20,981 nt of DNA from the NCBI GenBank assembly GCA_003990745.1, contig RBNI01001751.1:1-20981 (forward strand), given 5' to 3'. The position numbers and the translations under genes are program-made. This document shows positions 10,791 to 18,948 of this stretch, in pieces. Below the pieces are notes generated by a model. The model made no database searches. It was not told where the DNA came from and worked only from the letters and a program-made list of their open reading frames with translations. Position 1 is the stretch's first letter; each line of letters opens with the position of its first letter. This DNA comes from Jimgerdemannia flammicorona (taxonomy: Eukaryota; Mucoromycota; Endogonomycetes; Endogonales; Endogonaceae).

Positions 10791-11097
10791 ATATTACCTA
10801 ATCTCTATAGTGACTTCTTTAGATTATTGATGACCTATAGCAATAATCAGTGTCTTATATATTGGAAGTTTATTTGGAACCCTAGAATTAGCAAAATATC
10901 TAGTAAATAAGAAGTTCACTAAAATAAAGCTACTATTTAGATTCAAATCTCTCTCTGATAATTAGTTTAATAATAGGCCCTCTGCTCTATATAAGAATAA
11001 CTAGTCCTTATCAATGTACTAATATAATTTTGAGAAATTTTAGTTAAGTATATTTAGTCTTATATAATCTAAGAACTCAACAAAGATATTAGTTCTT
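10791..11097 (+). other. 3' region of gypsy A between pol and the polypurine tract
   Basis: This is an AT-rich stretch of about 300 bases with no frame that I recognise. From its position it is the 3' untranslated region of gypsy A, though a lost small ORF cannot be excluded. Confidence 0.45.
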
Positions 11098-11110
11098 AAG
11101 AAGAGAAGAA
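11098..11110 (+). other. Polypurine tract of gypsy A
   Basis: AAGAAGAGAAGAA lies directly before the TGTAACA start of the 3' LTR. This is the expected place for the plus-strand primer of reverse transcription. Confidence 0.75.
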
Positions 11111-11577
11111 TGTAACAATTTTATAGTTATATTTTAGTCTTAGTACTTTTTTATATCTTTCTGCTAATCTTTTTTTATCTTTTCTTGAACATTCTACTAT
11201 ATTCCAGCATCTTCCAAGTATCTAGAAATCTTCTTTTAACACTAAGACATTACTAGAATATTTTTGTCTTTTCTCAATACTAAGTAATATTAAGTATCTA
11301 ATTATAGAACTTTTTGAAATATTATAGAATTCTATTAGTTATCTTTGCTAAGAATCTATTTCTTGGCCTTTCTTTTCTTTTCCAAGATCCTTCCAGATCT
11401 TTCTTTTAGATCTTATATAAATATCCTTATTCTCTACTTAAATAAAGCTCAGAATAGTTTCTCTCAGAATTTCTTCAAGAATACTTGAACTTATAAGTAT
11501 CTCTTTAAGCTACTTTAGATCTACTAAAACTACCAGATATAGCTGCTTTCTCTTAAATAAACTATAACTATTATACA
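11111..11577 (+). repeat. 3' LTR of gypsy A
   Basis: It starts TGTAACAATTTTATAG right after the polypurine tract and matches the reverse complement of 8788-9251 along its length. The end is placed at TTATACA (11571-11577), where similarity with the gypsy C LTR fades, which gives about 467 bp. Directly afterwards the sequence reads as the RNase H region of another gypsy (B), so gypsy A inserted there. The exact end is uncertain by about 10 to 20 bases. Confidence 0.75.
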
Positions 11578-13110
11578 TATATACTATAGTAGAATGGTAT
11601 AGCTGAGAAATTTAACCATATTGCTATAGAAATAGTAACTATATATCATAAGATAAGAAACTTCTTACTATTATTTGATCTGTAAAATTATAGAGATATT
11701 TCCTTCTTAATAAGAAATTTATCTTATAGATAGACCATTAAGCTCTATAATATATTCAGATATAACTAATCTTTACTATATAAAAGATAAGTATAATAGA
11801 TATAGATTCTTATACTCTTCAATATTAAAATCAAGCACATTACTAGTATTAAGAATAAAGTAGCTAATATACTTTTCTGAAGTACTCAGAAGAATAATCT
11901 TACAGTAATTAGCAATATTACTACTAGCCTATTTGAAGAAGTTAAAAAGGAGTATATTAAGAAATCAATATATAAGAAATTGTCAAGCAAATTCTTGAAG
12001 AAAAAAGCAATATCATAAAGGAGGTATATAAGAATATTTCTGTTCAAAACAGATACATATACCTTAATAATATAAGAATTTAAATTCCTGACACTTCTAT
12101 CTATCTGCAAATCCTACAAGAATTATATAACATACCCATAGCTAGTTATATAAGATTTAACAAGATATATCAATATATTATCTGAGATTTTTACTAGTCT
12201 AAGGTAATAGCTAACATCAAGAACTATATTATATTCTGTGATATTTACCAAAAATATAAGTCTAGCAGTAAGAATACTACAGCTACTACTAATTTTCATC
12301 CAAAATTAAGACTATATCAGAATGGACTTTATTGTCTAACTGTTAAAAATGAAGAAGAAAAAAGATATAGTTATTGTCTTTATTAATTATCTCAATAAGT
12401 AGACTTATTTTATTATAATAACTACTACTGCAACAGCTCTAAAAATAGTACAATTGTTTATTAACAATGTGTTCTATCTCTATAAATTACTATTAGTAAT
12501 TATCTCTAATAGAGATACAAAATTTACAAGCAACTTCTAGTAAGTACTCTTCAAAGAACTAGAAGTATAACTCAAGATATCTACTATCTATTATCTACAG
12601 ATAGATGGCCAAACAAAATGAACCAATTAAACTCTGAAGCAGATACTTAGCATCTACTATAGCTACAAGCAGAATGATTGAGATAAAAAACTAATCCTAG
12701 CTAAATTTATATATAATAACAATATAAATATAAATATAAAAATAACTCTATTCTATCTGAACTATAGACAATATCTCCAAACTCCCATAACAGTTATATG
12801 AGCAATAGTATTAGAAGTTGCTAATACTATATAAAATATTATCTAATAAGTAAACAATACTCTCATAGAAGTATAAAGAATACAAATAGTATATACTGAT
12901 AAAAATAAAAAAAAAAGTTATATATAAAAAGAGTGAATGGATATTACTTAGTATATAATATCTAACTCTAGATAATATAGAACTAAAGAAGAAATTCAGA
13001 CTCTACTACATTAGACTATTTAAGATCTTAGAGAAGTATGATCTTGTTATATATAAGTTGATCTCCTAGTAACTTTAGAAAAAATTTACCCAGTGTTTCA
13101 TATAGTACTT
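11578..13110 (+). pseudogene. Gypsy element B: RNase H and integrase, degenerate
   Basis: The plus strand reads as the second half of a gypsy pol. RNase H includes DKKLLTII near 11655 and the IDH box near 11732-11740, ending with IKIKHITSIKNKVANIL at about 11827-11877. The integrase zinc region ends with IIFCDIYQKYKS near 12230-12265. In the integrase core, the first Asp is in MDFIV (12325-12327), VIISNRDTKFTS (about 12496-12530) has the second catalytic Asp as Asn, and DGQTK near 12604-12618 has Lys where Glu is expected. Both losses are G-to-A. The C-terminal part (YYIRLFKILEKYDLV) near 12999-13045 ends at about 13110, where a palindromic insert begins. The front half lies left of the window beyond gypsy A. 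Confidence 0.75.
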
Positions 13111-13430
13111 CCAAATAAATCAAATTAATTCAAACTAACTTAAATTGAAAGTTATTTGAATCAAATTTGAATTTGAATTAAATTAAGAGTCTGATTCAAA
13201 CTTTATTTTTAGAAATACATATAACAACTTGACTAATAAAAATATATCCAAATTTAATAATATTTAGCTTATTAGATTTATCTTATATAGGAGAATCTAA
13301 TAAGCTAATAATAGTTAAATTTGGATATATATTCATTAAGTTATTATATTTCAAAAAATAGAGTTTAAATTAAATTTTAAATCAAATTAGTCTTTAATTT
13401 AATTTATTGAGAGCACTAGTTTTATATATT
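13111..13430. mobile_element. AT-rich palindromic insert, MITE-like, inside gypsy B
   Basis: Two arms of about 105-110 bases, at about 13174-13278 and 13294-13405, are imperfect inverted copies around a 15-base loop at 13279-13293. Matching blocks include TTAGCTTATTAGATT with AATCTAATAAGCTAA, and ATATCCAAATTTAA with TTAAATTTGGATAT. The insert separates the integrase end (PVFHIV) from the chromodomain of gypsy B and has no coding frame. A non-autonomous foldback or MITE-like DNA element is the simplest reading. The outer ends and target duplication are not resolved, and 13111-13173 may be part of it or a separate AT-rich piece. Confidence 0.6.
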
Positions 13431-13499
13431 CCAACTTTAGCTATATACTGAAAATATCTTCAAAAAAAGAACAATACTATCTCTAAATCTAATTATTAT

Positions 13500-13695
13500 T
13501 AACTAAGAACTAGAATATAAAGTCAATTATATTTTGGATTATAAGAACTATCAATTCAGATAAGTTGCCAAGCCTATTTAGTACTATCTTATAAAATGAA
13601 AAGGATACTCTGAGTATAATACTATCTGAAAAAAAGAAGACAATCTTTTGCTAAATGCTGATGAAGTTGTAATCTAATATAGATATCAGATATAA
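13500..13695 (+). pseudogene. Gypsy B chromodomain
   Basis: Reading through stops, the region gives LEYKVNYILDYKNYQFR at about 13510-13560, then YYLIK-stop-KGYSEYNTI near 13583-13627 and LLNADEVV near 13650-13673. This matches the chromodomain pattern (EVE-IL, YLVKWKGY, TWEP, NADE) at the integrase C-terminus of chromoviruses. The Trp in KWKGY is now a stop, which fits TGG to TGA or TAG. It is separated from the integrase by the palindromic insert. Confidence 0.75.
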
Positions 13696-14051
13696 TATAA
13701 ATTCTGATAGAATTTCTAAAAGATAATTATATTTCTAAATACCTCTGATAAAGAGAAGTATAAGTAATCTAAATAATTCGATATAGATAACTTATTATAA
13801 TATAAGTATCTAGTAAAGACACCAAGAATAAATTAAGAATAAAATTGCTAATACTATTCTTATAGCTATTAAATATCAATAGAATTTTACTAAATCACTC
13901 TATATTAATATATAAATCTCTAGAGACCTAGATCCAAATAAAGTCCAATTATATCTTAGAAGAATCTAATATTTCCAGATCTTCTACTATAGTGTATTCC
14001 AAAACTGAACTAATATTTCATTAAATTTTATATTTTATTTATTTTAAATAT
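13696..14051. other. AT-rich tail after gypsy B chromodomain, unassigned
   Basis: These 356 bases contain no recognisable domain. They may be the 3' untranslated region of gypsy B. A weak frame near 13870-13990 (for example SRDLDPNKVQLYLRRI) resembles no family that I can name. Gypsy D inserted at the right edge. Confidence 0.35.
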
Positions 14052-14523
14052 TGTAATGTAGCAGATGCTTAACCTTGTAAGTATGTCAGATTTCTGTATC
14101 TTGAATTCTTGATCTTCTTTGACTCCACAGAGTCCTTGGTATACAGGAGTGGGTGAGTTCGAAGTGTATCTGCCTGCAGGCTTACTAGTTCCTTTGCTTT
14201 CTCTTTGCTTTGAACTATTTCGATCTCAGGTTTATTCACTCTAAGATACTGGGTTATTTATACAAGTTTGCTAACTATGAGATGACTACTGAGTTGCATG
14301 GCTAAGTTATGAGTCATTTAGCAAGTGTCGAGACTTTTTGACATTGTCTAAATGCTATACTATATCAGGTCATCGATTTCGCAAGTGTCGAAATATTTTG
14401 ACTTGTCTAAATCAGAGACTTGGCTAACTATAAGGCTATACTATACTGGGAATCGGATTCAGGTACCACAATCAAATGTCTAATTCCCCTGATTCATATT
14501 ACTAATTTGGATTGACCATCACA
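14052..14523 (-). repeat. 3' LTR of gypsy D (472 bp)
   Basis: It is co-linear with 20299-20770 with no indel. My hand alignment gives 25 differences, all transitions. It includes two related modules starting GCAAGTGTCGA at 14321 and 14381, each with an internal inverted repeat. The U3/R/U5 borders are not identifiable by eye. Confidence 0.93.
14326..14402. promoter_or_regulatory. Paired inverted-repeat modules in the left LTR of gypsy D
   Basis: Module 1 is TGTCGA-GACTTT-TTGACA (14326-14343) and module 2 is GTCGAAATATTTTGAC (14387-14402). Each is one transition away from a perfect inverted repeat, and the other LTR holds the complementary state for module 2. They may be protein-binding sites in the LTR promoter. 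The regulatory role is inference from symmetry and repetition only. Confidence 0.4.
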
Positions 14524-14533
14524 ACTTCCTCCT
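14524..14533 (-). other. Polypurine tract of gypsy D
   Basis: On the minus strand AGGAGGAAGT directly precedes the 3' LTR start TGTGATGG. This is the expected site of plus-strand priming. Confidence 0.8.
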
Positions 14534-14564
14534 GAATAGGTGATTCGTCCCTGGAATATCCTAT

Positions 14565-15026
14565 TCATTCAAACTCCCAGGCTTCAATGGTTTGTATGGT
14601 CTTGTACTGTGCAATTTGTTGCATCACGGTTTTCCAATAATGTCACCTAACTCGCTCGAAGTCTGTGGAAGTTATTCCTCGGATATGGGCTAGTGCTGAT
14701 TCGTCATCTTGAAACAGTTTATGAATTCTCTTGGCAATGGTGATCTGTGAATAAGAGAGCTGACATTCTACAATCCAATCTTCTTTAGTCATTTCCGCAT
14801 TCTGGTTGAGTATCTGTCTGAGCTTGAAGTACTCTTGGAACTCTGTTCTATGATGGTAGGCCTTGAAGTGCGAAATTCGAGAGAGATGAGTCTGGACAAT
14901 ACTTTGGATACTGTCATAATATTCTTCTATAGTTGGGGGTTCAGTAGTATGCCATTGTCTCTCAATGGCTCTTTGGACAGCACTAGTGATCTTGAGTGCT
15001 GTTTCAGTGCTTCGGTTATTGACCAT
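14565..15026 (-). pseudogene. ORF3 of gypsy D, function unknown (127 codons, about 152 if one TGA is read through)
   Basis: An ATG at 15024-15026 opens a frame different from the integrase, overlapping the integrase TAA (15016-15018) by 11 bases. It runs 127 residues to a TGA at 14643-14645 and then stays open as HYWKTVMQQIAQYKT... to a second TGA at 14565-14567. The first TGA is probably a mutated CGA, like the other stops in this element. The protein is hydrophilic and probably helical, with many charged residues (EEYYDSIQSIVQTHLSR, DWIVECQLSYSQITIAKRI). It has no signal peptide, membrane segment or zinc motif, so it is not a typical envelope protein. It ends about 30 bases before the PPT and so fills the place where some LTR elements keep an extra gene. 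I do not recognise the family. Confidence 0.6.
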
Positions 15027-16209
15027 GATACTTCTTGAGTCAGTTTTGGTAGATAGTAGTGGAGATGATTGTGCCTGAAGTTTTTCGTAGCCAAAAGGTA
15101 GTCTCTTTTATATCTTGCACCAGATAAGGTCCTTCCCACTTGGGCTCCAGTTTTCGTGACCATGAAGCTTCTACCATATTCCGATACACTAGGACTTCAT
15201 CTCCTATCTTGATAATCTCCAAGGGTTTGTGGGTCTTTTCTGCATTGTTCCGTTGAAGTATCTGCGCCTTAATGATGTAATCTTCAGCCTTCTTCCTGAT
15301 TTGGTGTAGTTTCCATATCTCCGTGTCCACACATTTCCAGACAGCATCTCCATTGGATGATAAGGTTCCTTGAGAACCTTCTTCTCTGAATAGCATTTCT
15401 CGAGGGGTGAAGTGGGTGCTTTGTAATCGAATATCCCAAAGAGCAGATAATGCTATTGGTAGATAGTGATCCCAATTTTCATAGTTATCACAGATCTTGG
15501 CGATAACATTCTTGAGTATTTTGTTGGTCCTTTCTGCTTGTCCGTTTCCTTGGAGATGGTATGCCGTGGTCCAAATATGTTAGATCTTATATTTCTTGTA
15601 GAGAATCTCAAAGAACTGGTTCACGAATTCTGTTCCTCTGTCTGTGGTAACTTGTACTGGGGTCTTGAATTGGCAGATAATTTCTTTGTGAAAGAAATCA
15701 GCAATTGTCTGTACATTGGCTTCCTTGAGGGGTCCTGCATCTATCCATTTCATGAAGAGGTCCACAATGACAATGATGTATCAGTTGTCAGTTAAGGTCA
15801 AGGGTAGAGGACCAATTACATCTATTGCAATGTGGGCGAATGGTACTGGTTCTATATGTGCTGATCCCGGGGCTTGATTTCGTTGGTCTTGTTTTTGTTT
15901 CTAACATTTGTCACAGGTCTTGACAAATTGTCTGATATCTTCCTCCATTCCTGGCCACTACATTGTTCTTCTTGCTTTGTCATATGTGTTTTTTCCTCCT
16001 AGATGGCCAAGTTCGTGTATTGATTTCATTGCTTGCTCCTTCTTGTGATTGGGTATGACTAGTAGTTTTCCTTTCCTCAGTGTTTCTCTATCGGTTTCGA
16101 ATTGTTTCCACCTCCTGCTGATAATTGTTTGTGTCCATTCTTCTAGATGTTGGGGCATCTTTCACTGTCCCAGGTAGGTGATGATTCCATAGTAGAGTTC
16201 CTTATTCAT
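15016..16209 (-). pseudogene. Gypsy D integrase, interrupted by nonsense codons
   Basis: The frame opens with ATG at 16207-16209 (MNKELYYGIITYLGQ), overlapping the end of the RNase H frame. The zinc-binding region has HELGHLGGKNTYDKARRTM followed by VKTCDKC at about 15900-16035 (H-H-C-C). The DDE triad is complete: Asp in AIDVIGPLP (15820-15822), Asp in VTTDRGTEF (15640-15642) and Glu in GNGQAERTN (15532-15534), with 35 residues between the last two. The C-terminus has KWEGPYLVQDI and ends LKKYHGQ. Nonsense codons are at about 16162-16164, 15955-15957, near 15901, near 15780, 15580-15582 and 15040-15042. The first and last are TGA where CGA is likely. The domain would insert the cDNA into the genome. 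There is no chromodomain. Confidence 0.88.
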
Positions 16210-17695
16210 GATTGATTTGCTGGTTGGAGGTGTTTCGGAGTGTCCATGAGAGGGCATCTGCATTGGCATTGGTTCTTCCTGGGCAGTGCACGATTGTTAC
16301 ATCATAGACTTGTAACTTCATGATCCATCTAGCATAGATTCCTTTGGGTTGTCCAGTGGTCAGTAGCCAGGTGAGGGCTGAGTGGTCTGTCTGGATAGTG
16401 AAGTGTCTTTCGGTGAGGTAGTAGTGAAACTTTTCCACAGCCCAGATGACCGCGAGGCATTCCAACTTGTAGGATTCATATTCTTTTTCAGCTCCTCTGG
16501 TTCCTCAGCTCAGGTATATGATGACATACTCTACTTTGTCCTTCTTCTGGGCCAGGACTGCTCCAAGTCCTTGTGCGCTTACGTCTGTCTGTAGAATAAA
16601 TTCTTGAGTCCAATCAGGTCTTTTAAGGATGGGTGCCTGGGTCAGCCTGACCTTGAGTTCATCAAATGCTTTTTGTTGCCTGCCAGTCCATTGGAACTTG
16701 ATATTCTTCTTGTTAAGTTCATAAATTGGGCCTGCAATATTGGAAAATCCTCTAATAAATCTGCGATAGTAGGAGGCGAGTCCCATGAAGGCTTGGGCTT
16801 CAGTGACTGTAGTGGGTCTTGAATATACTACTACTGCCTGTATCTTGAGGGGGTCCATGTATGTTCCATCTTGGTTAATGACATGTCCGAGGTAGGAGAT
16901 CTCGATTTCCGCAAACTTGCATTTCTTCAGTTTGATGTAAAGACCATGCTTCCTCAACCTTTCCATCATCTGCTGGATGTGCTGCAGATGTTCTTCAGCT
17001 GTCTTGCTGTAGATGATTACATCATCTACATAAACCATCATCCATCTCTCTATGTCATAGCGGAAGATTTTGTTCATCATTCACTGGAAGCTTGCTGGTG
17101 CATTGCACATTCCGAATGATATTTGCAGGTAGACATAGGTTCCATCTGGGGTAATGAAAGCTGATTTCTCACTCACTGCTTCTGTGAGGCCAATTTGATA
17201 GAATCCTGAGTATAGGTCCAAGGTGCTATAGTACTATACTTCATCTCCCAGAGTTATGAGAATATTGCTGATAAGGGGTAGTGGTTGGCAATCCTTCTTG
17301 GTAATCAAGTTGAGCTTTCTATAATTGGTACAGAGTCTTGGTGCAAATTCTCCTGACTTGCTTCCTTTCTTCGGGGCTAGTATGACTGGTGAAGCCCAAG
17401 GACTACTGGCTTCTTTGATGATACCAGCTTCTTCCATCTGCTTGATTTCTTCTCTGAGCCATTCGTGGTAGGCTGGCGGAATGGGTCTTGCTTTCTGATA
17501 GATTGGTTCAGTGTCTCCTGTATCCACATCATGGTAGTAATGTGGGGTCTTTCCTTTGATATCCTTGAAATCTGTGACGAGGACATCCTCGAATTTGTAG
17601 AGTATCTTCTTGAGTTCTTTCTTGAGTGGAAACTCATTCCCAATAGTGTAGCTGTGCTTGGTTGTGGTTTCCTCCTTCCTGTGATCTAATTCGGT

Positions 17696-18139
17696 GATTT
17701 TGGTGCTGGCAAATACTCCCCTTCCTGTGGATCTGAATTCTTTCCTTCCTCTCTCTGTTTCCTGCAACTTCTTGACTTCTATGATCTTTGGTTGTAGAAC
17801 TGGGAAGATCAGCATCTGTGTCAGTTGGTCCTTCTTCTTGACCGGGAATAGAATGGTAGGATTGTGATTCCTAGCAATGAGTAGTATTTCCCCCATATAG
17901 TCTGAATCGATGACTCCTCCTTCAATGGTGATTTCGCTTTTTGCCAGGCTGCTTCTTGTTTTGAGAATTCCAATGTGGTCCTTTGGAATGATCATCTCCA
18001 GTCCAGTTGCGAGTAGGGTGGTTGTCTGGGGCTCCAGTATGGTTTCCTCTACTGTGGCAATATCTATTCCGGCTGCATTTTCCAACTTATATTCTGGTAG
18101 AACTGCATCAGGATGGATTTTCCGAATCTTGACCTTGAT
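17696..18139 (-). other. dUTPase-like domain within the gypsy D polyprotein
   Basis: Residues 121-268 of the open stretch that starts at 18499 match the trimeric dUTPase fold motif by motif. Motif 1 is AGIDI (residues 143-147), motif 2 TRSSLA (181-186), motif 3 GGVIDSDYMGEI (194-205, with the catalytic Asp), motif 4 DQLTQMLIF (224-232), and motif 5 RKEFRSTGRG (252-261). dUTPase hydrolyses dUTP to dUMP and pyrophosphate and so keeps uracil out of newly made cDNA. Motif 5 normally reads GFGSTG; here the two Gly before Ser-Thr-Gly are Glu and Arg, both explained by G-to-A transitions, one at a former CpG. The domain has no internal stop. It lies between protease and RT. Confidence 0.88.
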
Positions 18140-18271
18140 CTCTTCTTCATCATTGCTGTCTTCTAGGAGGGCTGGTGGTTTGTTATCTTCCTCTTCTTCC
18201 TTTTTTCTTCTGGCCTGTTCTTCAAGAACCTTCTGTTTTCTTTCATAGTGGATCTTCTTGATTCCACCGGT

Positions 18272-18367
18272 ACATTGGTAGCAATCATTGACATGCTCCA
18301 TACAGTACATTTTGATTCTGTGGGGGCAGACTCCTTGTGGTGCATATCCTTCTGCAATCTTCTTGCA
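18272..18367 (-). other. Cys/His-rich segment between protease and dUTPase
   Basis: Residues 45-76 of the 421-codon stretch contain C45, C58, H60, C66, H69, C73 and C76, including YCMEHVNDCYQC. The number and spacing suggest a zinc site (two or more CxxC-like pairs), but the pattern is not one that I can name. A basic then strongly acidic stretch (EEQARRKKEEEE, residues 93-104) follows and leads into the dUTPase. Confidence 0.5.
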
Positions 18368-18948
18368 CCATTCCTCCTGACTCATCCATCCGACTTTCTT
18401 CTTTTTCTGCGTGGTTATCATGTAGGCTTCCTCTTGCTCACCTTCTTCTTCCTCCATCTCGGGGAGCACTCCTTTGTTAACATTGATAGGGATTCGCATC
18501 TTTTGTCCTCAATAGACAATCTGCATCTTCTGTGCATTCAGATCGATTATTGCTCTGGCTTTGTGAAGCCACTGGTTGCCGATGAGGATGTCATAGTTGG
18601 TTGCATTGATTACAATCACATCAACCAGAATGGTTGCTCCTCCGAACTTGATGGGAACATCTCAGATCTTTCCCAGAGGGGTAGCTCTTGTGCCATCTGC
18701 TGTGACGAATACCAGCTTGGTTGCTTCTTTGATCTCCCATCCTAAGCAGTCTACTGCCTTCTTGCTGAGGAGACATCCTCCTGCTCCTGTATCTATGATG
18801 GCTTCAAAGATTCTATCTTCGATTTAGCAGGTTGCATAGGCAGAAGTCTTGTGATTGTCTTCACTTTCCTCTCTGGAGTCTTCTTGAACATTATTGGCCT
18901 TGGTTATCTTCCAACCTTGCTCCTTGGTGGTTTCTGCAAGTCCAAATC

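Noticed and set aside
11886..12110. 74-codon minus-strand frame
   Set aside because: It is opposite the gypsy B RNase H-integrase linker, hydrophobic and AT-driven; no support as a gene.
14321..14411. Two GCAAGTGTCGA repeats as a possible CRISPR-like or satellite array
   Set aside because: There are only two units inside an LTR, with diverged ends; better read as paired regulatory modules.
14565..15026. ORF3 as a retroviral-type envelope gene
   Set aside because: There is no signal peptide, transmembrane segment or glycosylation-rich domain, and it is only about 130-150 residues.
14927..15163. 78-codon minus-strand frame beginning MVTKTGAQVG
   Set aside because: It overlaps the integrase C-terminus and ORF3 in the third frame, with no domain; a shadow of the two real frames.
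17696..18139. dUTPase as a captured separate host gene with its own promoter
   Set aside because: It shares one uninterrupted frame with the Cys/His segment and RT on both sides, so it is a domain of the polyprotein.
18248..18745. 165-codon plus-strand frame, and other plus-strand frames across 14835-20061
   Set aside because: These lie opposite the well-supported gag-pol frames of gypsy D and show no domain of their own.
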